The notes beneath the pieces are model-generated. The model worked only from the letters and a program-made list of their open reading frames with translations, did no database searches and had not been told where the DNA came from. A stretch of 64,000 nucleotides of DNA, taken from Leifsonia soli (GTDB lineage: Bacteria; Actinomycetota; Actinomycetes; Actinomycetales; Microbacteriaceae). The DNA lies in assembly GCF_013408745.1 (NCBI RefSeq), contig NZ_JACCBJ010000001.1, positions 3,534,001 through 3,598,000 of the forward strand, read 5' to 3'. Both the position numbers and the translations under genes were made by a program. Shown here in pieces: positions 24,085 through 33,776 of this stretch (positions are counted from its first letter, which is position 1; every line of letters begins with the position of its first letter).

Positions 24085-26187
24085 ATGACGCAGAACCCCC
24101 CGTTCCCCGGTGTGCTCTTCGGAGCCGCCTACTACGCCGAGTACCAGCAGGAGGGGACGCTCGATCGCGACCTCGACCTCATGAAGGAGGCGGGATTCAC
24201 CGTCATCCGGGTCGGCGAGTCGGTGTGGTCCACCTGGGAGCCGCGGAACGGCGAGTTCGACCTCGACTGGCTGCAGCCGGTGCTCGACGGAGCCCACGCG
24301 CGCGGCATCGCCGTGATCCTCGGGACGCCGACCTACGCCATCCCGCCGTGGCTGCAGACGCTCCACCCGGAGATCGCCGCGGTCGACGGCGCCGGTCACG
24401 CCATCGGCTGGGGAGCCCGCCAGGAGATGGACCAGTCCTCCACCGTCTACCGCTGGTACGCCGAGCGGATCATCCGGAAAGTGGTCGCTCGCTATGCGGA
24501 CCACCCGGCGGTGATCGGCTACCAGGTCGACAACGAGCCGGGCAACAACCTCCCGCACAACGAGACGACGTTCCAGGCGTTCGTCGCCTGGCTGCGGAGG
24601 CGTTACGGCACGGTCGAGCGCCTCAACGAGGAGTGGGGGCTCGTCTACTGGTCGCACCGCATCGCGGAGTGGTCGGAGCTCTGGCGGCCGGGCGGCAACC
24701 TCATGCCGCAGTACCAGCTGGAGTGGCGCCGGTTCCAGGGCGAACAGGCCACCGGCCTCATCGCCTGGCAGGCGGACATCGTGCGCGAATACGCGCGGGA
24801 GGACCAGTTCGTCACGACCTGCATCTCGTACTCGCGTCCGCAGATCTCGGACGACGAGCTGGTCGCCTCCCTCGACATCACCGCGGGCAACCCCTACTAC
24901 CTGATGCAGGACGGCCTCTCGGCCGACGTCGACCTGCCGCGCCGCGCGGAGTGGTGGCACACCGGCCCCTGGGCGCTGTTCCAGTGGGGAGACCGGGCGT
25001 TCTCCTCGGCGCAGGAGCGCTTCCTCGTCACCGAGACCAACGCGCAGTCGATCGGCGGCCCCTGGCAGAACCAGCCGCCCTTCCCCGGCCAGATCATGCA
25101 GGCGGCCTACGCGCTGATCAGCCGAGGTGCCCGGATGATCGAGTACTGGCACTGGCACACCCTCCACTTCGGGGTGGAGACGTACTGGGGCGGCGTCCTC
25201 CCGCACAGCCAGGTGCCCGGCCGCATCTACCGCGAGGTGGCCGAGTTGGGCGCGAGCCTGGGGCGCCTGGGCGATGCGCTCGACGGGTTCGTGCCGGATG
25301 CCGACGTGCTCATGCTGCACTCCACCGACACCAAGTGGTCGTTCGAGACGTATCCGCCGCTCGCGACGGACGACGGCGGACCGGACAGCGCGTCGTACGG
25401 CCGCATCGTCGACGCGTTCTACCGCGGCTTCAGCGAGGTCGGCGCACAGGTGCGGGTGCAGCACACGCGGCAGTTCGTCCAGCGGCCGGCGGCCGAGCTG
25501 GCGGCCGAGCACCCCATCCTCGTCGCCGCCGCCGAGTACGTCGCCGACGATGCGACCCTCGACGCGCTCCGCGCCTACGCCGAAGCCGGCGGCCACCTGG
25601 TGCTGGGCATCCGCACCGGTTACGGGGATGAGCTCGCCCGGGCACGCCGGGCCGTCGCGCCCGACCGCCTGCACGACGCCGCCGGCGTCTGGTACGACGA
25701 GTACAGCAACCTCGCGGAGCCGCTGCCGGTCAGCGCTGCCGACCCGGGATTCGAGCTCGAGCCGGGCGCGCAGGCGACGGCCTGGGCCGACATCCTGAAC
25801 GTGGAGACGGCCACGACCCTGGTGTCGTACCGGCGCACCGAGCTCGGAGCGGATGCGGCGATCACCACGGCGCCGTACGGCGCGGGCCGCGTCACCTACG
25901 TCGGGACGGTCCCCAACCGGGAGCTCGCCCGCAGCCTCGCCCGCTGGCTCGTCCCCGACACGGCGGCCGGGCGCTGGCAGACGGCCTCGCCCGTCACGGT
26001 CAGCACGGGCCGCGCCGGCGACCACGGCGTCGCCTTCGTGCACAACTGGTCCGCGACGGAGCACGTCGTCACCGTGCCCGCGGACAGCATCCACCTGGAC
26101 ACCGGCGAGCGGTTCGCCGCCGGGTCCCGTTTCACCCTCGAACCGCGCGGCGTCGCCGTGTTCGAGGTCGCCGGTTCACAGGCGTGA
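24085..26187 (+). CDS. GH42 beta-galactosidase (zinc-cluster-less)
   Basis: A 700-residue GH42 enzyme. A TIM barrel opens with FGAAYYAEYQQEGTLDRD. The acid/base is Glu151 in DNEPGN and the nucleophile Glu317 in VTETNAQ. A trimerisation-type central domain (DADVLMLHSTD) and a C-terminal beta domain follow. It hydrolyses beta-galactosides and is cytoplasmic. The four-Cys zinc cluster of many GH42 proteins is absent, in contrast to the second GH42 of this operon. ATG 24085 follows GGAAGG; an earlier in-frame ATG at 24013 lies inside the operator and was rejected. Confidence 0.88.
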   Translation: MTQNPPFPGVLFGAAYYAEYQQEGTLDRDLDLMKEAGFTVIRVGESVWSTWEPRNGEFDLDWLQPVLDGAHARGIAVILGTPTYAIPPWLQTLHPEIAAVDGAGHAIGWGARQEMDQSSTVYRWYAERIIRKVVARYADHPAVIGYQVDNEPGNNLPHNETTFQAFVAWLRRRYGTVERLNEEWGLVYWSHRIAEWSELWRPGGNLMPQYQLEWRRFQGEQATGLIAWQADIVREYAREDQFVTTCISYSRPQISDDELVASLDITAGNPYYLMQDGLSADVDLPRRAEWWHTGPWALFQWGDRAFSSAQERFLVTETNAQSIGGPWQNQPPFPGQIMQAAYALISRGARMIEYWHWHTLHFGVETYWGGVLPHSQVPGRIYREVAELGASLGRLGDALDGFVPDADVLMLHSTDTKWSFETYPPLATDDGGPDSASYGRIVDAFYRGFSEVGAQVRVQHTRQFVQRPAAELAAEHPILVAAAEYVADDATLDALRAYAEAGGHLVLGIRTGYGDELARARRAVAPDRLHDAAGVWYDEYSNLAEPLPVSAADPGFELEPGAQATAWADILNVETATTLVSYRRTELGADAAITTAPYGAGRVTYVGTVPNRELARSLARWLVPDTAAGRWQTASPVTVSTGRAGDHGVAFVHNWSATEHVVTVPADSIHLDTGERFAAGSRFTLEPRGVAVFEVAGSQA

Positions 26188-26215
26188 CCGGAACACCAAG
26201 AGAAAGAGAACGCTC

Positions 26216-27574
26216 ATGAGGAAGAAAGCACCGAGAACAGCAGTGGCGCTGGGCACCGGCCTCCTGGCCGTCGCCCTCGCGCTGGCCGGCTGCACCGGCG
26301 GCGGAGGCGGGACGGCCGACAACACGAAGCCGGTCTCGCAGTCCGACATCGACAAGGCGATGAAGACGCCGACCACCCTGACCTTCTGGACGTGGGTGCC
26401 CGACATCAAGAACGAGGTCGCCCTCTTCGAGAAGAAGTACCCGGCGATCAAGGTCAAGGTCGAGAACGTCGGCCAGGGCGCTCCGCACTACCAGAAGCTG
26501 CGCACGGCGCTGAAGGCGGGCAAGGGCGCCCCGGACGTCGCGCAGATCGAGTTCCAGTACATCTCGTCGTTCACCGTCACCGACAGCCTCCTGAACCTCA
26601 CTCCGTACGGGGCGAACGACCTCGGCGACCAGTACGTGCCCTGGGTCTGGAACCAGGTGAAGCAGAACGATGGCGTCTACGCCATCCCGCAGGACTCCGG
26701 CCCGATGGGCAACCTGTACCGCAAGGACATCCTCGACAATGCCGGCGTCACCACGCCCCCGACCACGTGGGAGCAGTACGCGGCCGATGCAGCGACGGTC
26801 AAGGAGAAGACCGGCGTCTACATGTCGAACCTCGCCTCCAGCCAGGCCGGTCAGATGCTCGGCCTCCTCTGGCAGGCGGGCGTCAAGCCGTTCGGCTACG
26901 ACGGGAAGAAGGGCGTGACGGTCGACGTCAACAGCGCGGAGGCGAAGAAGGTCGCCTCGTACTGGCAGGACCTCATCCAGAAGGGATACGTCTCCACCGA
27001 TCCCGACTTCACCGACAGCTGGTACCAGGGTCTCGCCAACGGCAAGTACGCCGGCTGGCTGACCGCGGCGTGGGCTCCGGTGTTCCTGCAGGGGACGGCG
27101 GCGAAGACGTCAGGGCTGTGGCGCGCCGCCGAGCTTCCGCAGACACCGGGCACGAAGCCGGCCTCGGGCAACTGGGGCGGTTCGTCCGACGCGGTCCTGA
27201 AGACGACGAAGAACCCGATCGCAGCCTACGAGCTGGCGAAGTTCATCAACAACGACCCCGAGTCGACGCTGATGTTCGCGAACAAGCAGTTCCTGTTCCC
27301 GACGCTGAACTCCACCCTGAAGGACCCGGCGTTCGTCGACCAGAAGGCGGAGTTCTACGGCGGCCAGGAGGTCAACAAGCTGTTCGCCGGCATCTCCACC
27401 ACCGTCGACACCAAGTTCGACTGGCTGCCCTACATGGACTACGCCTACTCGAGCTACACCGAGACGATGGGCAAAGCGCTCTCGGCCAAGGGCGATCTCT
27501 CGGCCGGGCTCGACGCCTGGCAGAAGGCGCTGGTCAGCTACGGGACCCAGCAGGGCTTCTCGGTCAACAAGTAG
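26216..27574 (+). CDS. CUT1 ABC transporter sugar-binding lipoprotein (galactoside locus)
   Basis: A 452-residue lipoprotein with lipobox Cys26 (LAGC). TLTFWTWVPDIKNEVALFEKKYP and VYAIPQDSGPMGNLYRKDIL are typical of MalE-like family 1 binding proteins. It presents galactosides to the permeases downstream. The RBS is a weak purine-rich AGAGAAAGAGAA. A stable hairpin after its stop separates it from the permease genes. Confidence 0.9.
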   Translation: MRKKAPRTAVALGTGLLAVALALAGCTGGGGGTADNTKPVSQSDIDKAMKTPTTLTFWTWVPDIKNEVALFEKKYPAIKVKVENVGQGAPHYQKLRTALKAGKGAPDVAQIEFQYISSFTVTDSLLNLTPYGANDLGDQYVPWVWNQVKQNDGVYAIPQDSGPMGNLYRKDILDNAGVTTPPTTWEQYAADAATVKEKTGVYMSNLASSQAGQMLGLLWQAGVKPFGYDGKKGVTVDVNSAEAKKVASYWQDLIQKGYVSTDPDFTDSWYQGLANGKYAGWLTAAWAPVFLQGTAAKTSGLWRAAELPQTPGTKPASGNWGGSSDAVLKTTKNPIAAYELAKFINNDPESTLMFANKQFLFPTLNSTLKDPAFVDQKAEFYGGQEVNKLFAGISTTVDTKFDWLPYMDYAYSSYTETMGKALSAKGDLSAGLDAWQKALVSYGTQQGFSVNK

Positions 27575-27580
27575 GGATCA

Positions 27581-27614
27581 GGGCCGGCGGTGGATGCGCA
27601 TCCGCCGCCGGCCC
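27581..27614 (+). promoter_or_regulatory. Intercistronic hairpin between binding protein and permease
   Basis: GGGCCGGCGG-T-GGATGC pairs with GCATCC-G-CCGCCGGCCC: 16 pairs with one T/G position and essentially no loop. Such structures after binding-protein genes protect the upstream mRNA or partly stop transcription, giving more binding protein than permease. Confidence 0.65.
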
Positions 27615-27644
27615 GCACCCCGCGCTCGAACAAGGGAGTTCACC

Positions 27645-28598
27645 ATGACCCAGTCCGTCGCACCCGGCCGGGTGCGCACGCGCGAGCACACGGAGAAGCA
27701 GAGACCGCGGAGGAACGCGAACCAGCGCCGGCTGAACATCGCCGCCTACCTGTTCGTTGCGCCCTTCATGATCGTCTTCATCGTCATGCTGCTGCTGCCG
27801 CTGTTCTACTCCGGTTACCTCAGCCTGTTCACGACGCAGCTGATCGGCGGCCAGACCTTCGCCGGCTTCGCCAACTACGTCCGGGCGTTCACCGACCCGG
27901 ACTTCCTCGCGGGTGTCGGGCGCATGGCGCTCTTCCTCGTCATCCAGGTGCCCATCATGCTCGCGCTCTCGCTGTTCTTCGCCCTCGCCCTCGACAGCGG
28001 GCGCGTGCGGGGATCGGTCGCCCTGCGGCTCCTGATCTTCCTGCCGTTCGCCGTGCCCGGCGTCGTCGCGACGCTGATGTGGGGCTATCTGTACGGCAAC
28101 GACTTCGGGCCGATCGCCCAGGCGTTCCGCGCGGTCGGACTCGGTGCGCCTGACCTCCTGAGCGACCAGAACATGCTCGGCTCGATGATGAACATCGTCA
28201 CCTGGGCCTTCGTCGGCTACAACATGATCATCATGTACGCGGCGCTCCGCTCGATCCCGACGGAGCTGTTCGAGGCCGCCGAGATCGACGGCGCGAGCCA
28301 GTGGCGGGTGGCGTGGAGCATCAAGATCCCCGGCATCCGGCCCGCGATCATCCTGACGGTGATCTTCTCGATCATCGGCACCTTCCAGCTCTTCAACGAG
28401 CCGAGCCTGCTGCACGCGCTCGCGCCGAACGTCATCGACAACGGCTACACGCCCAACTACTACGCGTACAACCTCGCGTTCACGAACCAGGACGTCAACT
28501 ACGCCGCCGCCATCGCCTTCCTGCTCGGCCTGGTGATCGCGGTCGTGTCGTACGTCGTCCAGCTCTCCACCCAGCGGAAGGAGGCCCGCAATGACTGA
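27645..28598 (+). CDS. CUT1 ABC transporter permease (MalF-type, galactoside locus)
   Basis: A 317-residue membrane protein with six helices after a basic N-terminal region. The EAA loop reads ELFEAAEIDGASQWRVAWSIKIP. ATG 27645 follows AAGGGAG. It overlaps the next permease gene by 8 bases. As with the other CUT1 system here, no ATPase gene is adjacent. Confidence 0.92.
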   Translation: MTQSVAPGRVRTREHTEKQRPRRNANQRRLNIAAYLFVAPFMIVFIVMLLLPLFYSGYLSLFTTQLIGGQTFAGFANYVRAFTDPDFLAGVGRMALFLVIQVPIMLALSLFFALALDSGRVRGSVALRLLIFLPFAVPGVVATLMWGYLYGNDFGPIAQAFRAVGLGAPDLLSDQNMLGSMMNIVTWAFVGYNMIIMYAALRSIPTELFEAAEIDGASQWRVAWSIKIPGIRPAIILTVIFSIIGTFQLFNEPSLLHALAPNVIDNGYTPNYYAYNLAFTNQDVNYAAAIAFLLGLVIAVVSYVVQLSTQRKEARND

Positions 28599-29529
28599 GA
28601 CCGCGACCGGGCGCCCCCTGACCGCCGTCGGCGACGCCTCCCCGCGCCGCCGGTCGCGGCGCGGCGCACGCGCCTACAACCGCGAGACGCAGCGCAGCAC
28701 CCTGCTCACCGTCCTGCTCTGGATCTGCGCGCTGTACTTCGTGCTGCCGATCGTGTGGCTGTTCATCGCGTCCACGAAGAGCAACGCCGACCTGTTCACC
28801 ACGTTCGGCTTCGCCTTCGGGCGCACCTTCGACCTGTTCGCCAACATCGGCGCCGTGTTCACGGCGCAGAACGGCATCTACCTGCACTGGGCGATCAACA
28901 CGCTCGTCTACGCGCTCGTCAGCGCGGTCGGGGCGTCGCTGCTCGCGACGATGGCGGGGTACGCGTTCGCGAAGTACCGCTTCCCGGGAGCGGTCCTGAT
29001 GTTCAGCGTCGTGCTCGGGGCGATCATGATCCCGCTGACGGCGCTGGCTCTGCCGACGTACCTGATGTTCAGCCAGATCGGCATCACGAACACCCCGGCC
29101 GCGGTCATCGTGCCGTCGCTGGTCAGCCCGTTCGGCGTCTTCCTGATGCGGGTCTACGCGGCGGACGCCATCCCCGACTCCATGATCGAGGCCGGCCGGG
29201 TGGATGGGGCGGGCGAGTTCCGCATCTTCTGGCAGGTCGGTCTGCGCCTCCTCGGGCCGGGCATCGTCACGGTGTTCCTGTTCGCGCTCGTGGGCACCTG
29301 GAACAACTACTTCCTGCCGCTGATCATGCTGAACAGCTCCGAGCTCTACCCGCTGACGGTCGGGCTCGCCCAGCAGCAGGCGACGAGCGCGGCCGGCGGG
29401 GGATCGCAGGCGCTGTTCTCCGTCGTCATCACGGGTTCGCTCGTGTCGATCATCCCCCTGGTCATCGCGTTCCTGTTCCTGCAGCGATACTGGACGACCG
29501 GGCTAGCGAGCGGGAGTGTCAAAGAGTGA
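28591..29529 (+). CDS. CUT1 ABC transporter permease (MalG-type, galactoside locus)
   Basis: A 312-residue membrane protein, RBS GGAGG inside the previous gene. Six helices; the EAA segment is SMIEAGRVDGAGEFRIFWQVGLRLL. It forms the import channel with the upstream permease. Its stop overlaps the GTG of the second GH42 gene. Confidence 0.92.
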   Translation: MTETATGRPLTAVGDASPRRRSRRGARAYNRETQRSTLLTVLLWICALYFVLPIVWLFIASTKSNADLFTTFGFAFGRTFDLFANIGAVFTAQNGIYLHWAINTLVYALVSAVGASLLATMAGYAFAKYRFPGAVLMFSVVLGAIMIPLTALALPTYLMFSQIGITNTPAAVIVPSLVSPFGVFLMRVYAADAIPDSMIEAGRVDGAGEFRIFWQVGLRLLGPGIVTVFLFALVGTWNNYFLPLIMLNSSELYPLTVGLAQQQATSAAGGGSQALFSVVITGSLVSIIPLVIAFLFLQRYWTTGLASGSVKE

Positions 29530-31523
29530 GTGGATTCTGGTACGGCGGCGACTACAACCCCGAGCAGTGGCCGGAGGAGGTGTGGCGCGAGGACGTGCGG
29601 CTGATGAACCGGGCGGGCGTGAACCTCGCGTCCGTCGGCATCTTCTCGTGGGCGCGCATCGAACCCAGGGACGGCGAGTTCGACTTCGCCTGGCTGGACG
29701 AGGTGCTCGACCTGCTGCACGCGGGCGGAGTGCGCGTCGACCTGGCCACGGCGACCGCATCGCCGCCGCCGTGGCTGGCGCTGAAGCATCCCGAGATGCT
29801 GCCGGTGACCGTGGACGGCGTCACGCTCTCGTCGGGCAGCCGGCAGGCGTACTGCCCGAGCTCCCCGGTGTACCGGCGCTACGCCGCACGCCTGGTCGAG
29901 CGGATCGTCGAGCGCTACGCCGGCCATCCCGCGCTCGCGCTCTGGCACGTCAACAACGAGTACGGCTGCCACGTAAGCCACTGCTACTGCGACGAGTCCG
30001 CGGCCGCCTTCCGCGCCTGGCTGGAGGCGAAGTACGGCACGATCGAAGCGCTCAACGACGCCTGGGGGACCGCCTTCTGGTCGCAGCACTACGCCGGCTT
30101 CGACGAGATCCTCCCGCCGCGGGCCGCGCCCACCTTCAAGAACCCGACGCAGGTGCTCGACTTCGACCGCTTCAGCTCCGACGAGCTGCTGGCCTGCTTC
30201 CAGGCCGAGGCGGCGATCATCCGCGCCCGGTCCCAGGTGCCGATCACGACCAATTTCATGGGCTTCTTCAAGCCGGTCGACTACTGGCGGTGGGCGCAGG
30301 AGGTCGACATCGTCTCCGACGACTCCTACCCCGATCCCGCCGACCCGCTCGCACCCGCGTACGGAGCGATGCAGCGCGACCTGATGCGCTCGCTCGGCGG
30401 CGGCGCGCCGTGGCTGCTGATGGAGCAGTCGCCCGGCGCGGTGAACTGGCGGGAGCGGAACGCGGCGAAGCTCCCCGGGCAGATGCGCGCCTGGTCGTAC
30501 CAGAGCGTCGCGCGCGGGGCCGACGGCATCCTGTTCTTCCAGTGGCGGCAGGCGGTCGCGGGCGCGGAGAAGTTCCACGCCGGGATGCTGCCCCACGGCG
30601 GGACGGACACCCGCGTCTTCCGCGAGGCCGAGCAGCTGGGCTCCGAACTGGCGACGCTGTCGTCCGTCGACGGACTGCTGGGCCAGCCGGTGCCAGCCGA
30701 GGTCGCCATCGTCTTCGACTGGGACTCCTGGTGGGCGATCGAGCAGAAGGCGTCGCCGACCGCGGTCTCGTACCTGGCCGACGTGCTCGGCTGGCACAGC
30801 GCTCTGACGGCGGCGGGCGTCACGGTCGACTTCGTCCAGGCGACGGGCGAGCTGTCCCGCTACCGGGCGGTGGTCGTACCGTCGCTGTTCGTGGCGAGCG
30901 ACGCACAGCTGGAAGCGCTCGACGCGTATGCGGCCGGGGGCGGATCGCTGGTCGTCGGCTACCTGACCGGCATCCTCGACCCCGACCTCCACGTGCGCAC
31001 GGGCGGATACCTCGGAGCGCTGCGCGAGACGCTCGGGCTCTGGGTGGAGGAGTTCGCCCCGCCCGCGGCACCGGACCTCGCCGCCCTCGGGGGCGGCGAG
31101 CCGCCCGCCGTCGGCGTCCGCGGCGAGCGCATCGGCGGCCGGGCCTCCGCGTCGCTCTGGTCGGAGTACGTGCGCGTCGAGTCCGCCGAGGTGGAGGCGG
31201 TCTTCGACGGCGGAGCGCTGGACGGGCATCCCGCGGTGACCCGTCACGCCCGCGGTTCCGGGCGGGCCTGGTACGTCGCCACCCGGCTCGATCCCGAACC
31301 GCTGGGAGTGATGCTCGACGCGATCCTGGCCGACGCCGGAGTGGAGCGCCTGCCGCGCGTGCCCGGGGTGGAGTTCGTCCGCCGCGGCGCGTTCCTCGTC
31401 GCGATCAACCACGGTCGGGAGGCGGTGACGCTCGACCTGCCCGGCACCGACATCCTCACCGGCGGATCGGCGGCCGGCCTGCGTCTCGACCCGCAGGGGG
31501 TGGCGCTCGTCGCGGACGCGTGA
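29526..31523 (+). CDS. GH42 beta-galactosidase with zinc-cluster cysteines
   Basis: A 665-residue GH42 enzyme starting at GTG 29526 (GTGA overlap with the permease). FWYGGDYNPEQWP is the family's N-terminal signature. The acid/base is Glu145 (NNEYG) and the nucleophile Glu300 (LMEQSPGAVNW). Cys110, Cys148, Cys153 and Cys155 (CHVSHCYC) correspond to the structural zinc cluster of GH42. It is cytoplasmic and probably takes a different chain length or linkage from the first GH42 in the same operon. Confidence 0.9.
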   Translation: MSGFWYGGDYNPEQWPEEVWREDVRLMNRAGVNLASVGIFSWARIEPRDGEFDFAWLDEVLDLLHAGGVRVDLATATASPPPWLALKHPEMLPVTVDGVTLSSGSRQAYCPSSPVYRRYAARLVERIVERYAGHPALALWHVNNEYGCHVSHCYCDESAAAFRAWLEAKYGTIEALNDAWGTAFWSQHYAGFDEILPPRAAPTFKNPTQVLDFDRFSSDELLACFQAEAAIIRARSQVPITTNFMGFFKPVDYWRWAQEVDIVSDDSYPDPADPLAPAYGAMQRDLMRSLGGGAPWLLMEQSPGAVNWRERNAAKLPGQMRAWSYQSVARGADGILFFQWRQAVAGAEKFHAGMLPHGGTDTRVFREAEQLGSELATLSSVDGLLGQPVPAEVAIVFDWDSWWAIEQKASPTAVSYLADVLGWHSALTAAGVTVDFVQATGELSRYRAVVVPSLFVASDAQLEALDAYAAGGGSLVVGYLTGILDPDLHVRTGGYLGALRETLGLWVEEFAPPAAPDLAALGGGEPPAVGVRGERIGGRASASLWSEYVRVESAEVEAVFDGGALDGHPAVTRHARGSGRAWYVATRLDPEPLGVMLDAILADAGVERLPRVPGVEFVRRGAFLVAINHGREAVTLDLPGTDILTGGSAAGLRLDPQGVALVADA

Positions 31524-31565
31524 CGGCCGGCGGACGGCCCCGCGAGGACCATCGCCCTCCCGATA

Positions 31566-31581
31566 TCCAACGTTGTACAGT
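31566..31581 (+). promoter_or_regulatory. Promoter and operator of the second galactoside-locus LacI
   Basis: TCCAACGTTGTAC holds a perfect CAACGTTG palindrome (31568-31575) abutting a TACAGT -10 hexamer (31576-31581). Binding there would block RNA polymerase, so this is a likely autoregulatory operator. Confidence 0.55.
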
Positions 31582-31607
31582 GGGGTGGGAGCCCACCAGG
31601 AGGACGA

Positions 31608-32720
31608 ATGGCAGCGACGCTGCACGACGTGAGCCGGCTTGCCGGGGTGTCGATCAAGACCGTCTCGAACGTGATCAACGACTACCCGTACGTCCGCGAC
31701 AGCACGCGTCAGCGGGTCCTCGCCGCCATCGCCGAACTGGACTACACGCCCAACCTCTCGGCGCGGAGCCTCCGCTCCGGGCGGACCAACGTGATCAGCC
31801 TCCTCATCCCCGAGCTGCGCAACGCGTACTTCGCCGAGCTCGCCGACTCCGTGATGCGGGCGGCCCGGGAGCGCGGGCTGTCGGTGCTCATCGAGCAGTT
31901 CGGCAACGACCGCGCGAGCGAGCTGTCCGTGCTGCGCAACCGCAGCGGCCGGATGGTCGACGGCATCCTCTACAGCGTGCTCGGCCTCGACGAGTCGGAC
32001 CGCGACACCATCGCCGAGGTGAGCACGCCGATGGTGCTCCTCGGCGAGCGCATCTTCAACGGTCCGAAGGATCACGTGACCATGCAGAACGTGGAGGGCT
32101 CCCGCGCCGCGACGGAGCTGGTGCTGGCCGGAGGCCGCCGGCGGGTGCTCGCGATCGGTGCGCACCCGGGCGAGGTCATCGGCTCCGCCGGGCTGCGGCT
32201 CGCCGGCTACCGGGAGGCGCTGGCCGCGGCCGGCGTCGCGTTCGACGAGCGCTTCGTCGTGCCCGCCGGCACGTGGCATCGCGCCGACGGCGCGCGCGCC
32301 ATGCGCGCGTTCCTGGAGACGGGCCTCGCGTTCGACGCTGTCGTCGCCTTCAACGACACCCTCGCACTCGGCGCCCTCCGCGTGCTCCAGGAGGCGGGAT
32401 ACCGGGTGCCGGAGGATGTCGCGCTGATCGGCTTCGACGACATCGACGAGACGCACTACTCGATGCCGACGCTGTCGACGATCGACCCCGGACGCGACGA
32501 GATCGCCCGTCGGGCCGTCGAACTGCTGGTGCGGCGGATCGACGAAGACGCCGACACCAGGGAGCCGGAGGAGATCGCGGTGCCCTTCCGCGTCATCCAG
32601 CGGGAGTCGACGCCGCCGGTCCTCACCGGCGTTCCGGCGGATCGCGGCGCAGCGGCCGTCGGCGCAGCGGGGCTCGGCGCAGAGGCCGTCGGCCCAGCGC
32701 TCGTCGGCCCAGAGGCCTGA
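31608..32720 (+). CDS. LacI-family regulator with repetitive C-terminal tail
   Basis: A 370-residue LacI protein: headpiece TLHDVSRLAGVSIKTVSNVI and effector domain ending VPEDVALIGFDDIDETHYSMPTLSTI. It follows a good AGGAGG. The last 30 or so residues are an Ala/Gly/Val-rich imperfect repeat (AAVGAAG, AEAVGPA, LVGPEA) not found in typical LacI proteins; the DNA there repeats a GGCGCAG/GGCCCAG-GCCGTCGG unit. It follows the GH42 operon without its own obvious target other than itself; a role in the galactoside locus is inferred. Confidence 0.85.
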   Translation: MAATLHDVSRLAGVSIKTVSNVINDYPYVRDSTRQRVLAAIAELDYTPNLSARSLRSGRTNVISLLIPELRNAYFAELADSVMRAARERGLSVLIEQFGNDRASELSVLRNRSGRMVDGILYSVLGLDESDRDTIAEVSTPMVLLGERIFNGPKDHVTMQNVEGSRAATELVLAGGRRRVLAIGAHPGEVIGSAGLRLAGYREALAAAGVAFDERFVVPAGTWHRADGARAMRAFLETGLAFDAVVAFNDTLALGALRVLQEAGYRVPEDVALIGFDDIDETHYSMPTLSTIDPGRDEIARRAVELLVRRIDEDADTREPEEIAVPFRVIQRESTPPVLTGVPADRGAAAVGAAGLGAEAVGPALVGPEA

Positions 32721-32732
32721 GCAGGAGGCGGA

Positions 32733-33719
32733 TCAGGCCAGCGCCGCGTCGATCGCGGCGAGCAGGTCGGGCGTCAGCTCCGGTCCGTCGATCGCGCCCA
32801 GGTTCTGCTCCAGCTGGTGCACGCTGCTCGCGCCGATGATCGCCGAGACGACCACCGGGTTCCGCAGCACCCACTGCAGGGCGAGCTGGGCGAGCGACTG
32901 GCCGCGCTCGGCGGCGATGGCGTTGAGCGCCCGGACGCGGGAGAGGACGTCCTCGGTGAGGTCCGACTCGTGGAGGAACGCGCTGGTGACGGCGCGCGAC
33001 CCCTCCGGGATGCCGCCCAGGTACCGGTCGGTCAGGAGCCCCTGCGCCAGCGGGGAGAAGACGATGGCCGCGGCGCCCGCCTGCTCCACCGCATCCAGGA
33101 CGCCGTTCTCGGGCGAGCGGTCGAACAGCGAGTAGCGCGGCTGATGCAGCAGCAGAGGTGTGCCGGAGTCCGCCAGCAGGGCGGCCGCGGACGCCGTGCG
33201 CTCGGCGCCGTAGTTGGAGATCGCGGGGTAGAGGGCCTTCCCGCGCTCGACGGCGGTGGTCAGGGCGCCCATCGACTCCTCGAGCGGAGTCTCCAGGTCG
33301 GGCCGGTGGTGGTAGAAGACGTCGACGTAGTCGAGCCCGAGGCGTGCGAGGCTCTGGTCGAGGGAAGACAGCAGGTACTTGCGCGACCCGTGGTCGCCGT
33401 ACGGGCCCGGCCACATCAGGTAACCGGCTTTGGTGGAGACGACGATCTCGTCACGGTGGGCCTTCAGATCCGTGGCGAGGATGCGGCCGAACACCTCCTC
33501 GGCCGCGCCGGGGGGAGGCCCGTAGTTGTTCGCCAGGTCGAAGTGCGTGATCCCGGCGTCGAACGCCCGCAGCACGATCGCTCGCTGCGTCTCGAAGGCG
33601 CGCGTGCTCCCGAAGTTCTGCCACAGCCCGAGCGACAGCGGCGGCAGCAGCAGGCCGCTGCGTCCGGCACGCCGGTAGGGCATGGAGTCATAGCGGGCGG
33701 GATCGGCGACGAACGTCAT
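32733..33719 (-). CDS. Aldo/keto reductase (YghZ / Kv-beta-like)
   Basis: A 328-residue (beta/alpha)8 oxidoreductase. Catalytic Asp and Tyr are in HFDLANNYGPPPG, Lys in VVSTKAGYLMWPGPYGD, and His in VFYHHRPD. NYG and the PGPYGDHGSRKYL insert are typical of the L-glyceraldehyde-3-phosphate reductase (YghZ) branch. It uses NADPH to reduce aldehydes, possibly for detoxification. It is convergent with the LacI gene. Confidence 0.85.
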   Translation of the reverse strand: MTFVADPARYDSMPYRRAGRSGLLLPPLSLGLWQNFGSTRAFETQRAIVLRAFDAGITHFDLANNYGPPPGAAEEVFGRILATDLKAHRDEIVVSTKAGYLMWPGPYGDHGSRKYLLSSLDQSLARLGLDYVDVFYHHRPDLETPLEESMGALTTAVERGKALYPAISNYGAERTASAAALLADSGTPLLLHQPRYSLFDRSPENGVLDAVEQAGAAAIVFSPLAQGLLTDRYLGGIPEGSRAVTSAFLHESDLTEDVLSRVRALNAIAAERGQSLAQLALQWVLRNPVVVSAIIGASSVHQLEQNLGAIDGPELTPDLLAAIDAALA

Positions 33720-33776
33720 GCGGCAGGCTCCTGATCGGCGGGGGTGCTGAGCTACGCTACCGCGGATGGGCCGGCG

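Noticed and set aside
29516..32839. Plus-strand 1107-codon open frame
   Set aside because: Low-complexity Arg/Ala/Gly composition, out of frame with the GH42 and LacI genes; typical high-GC shadow.
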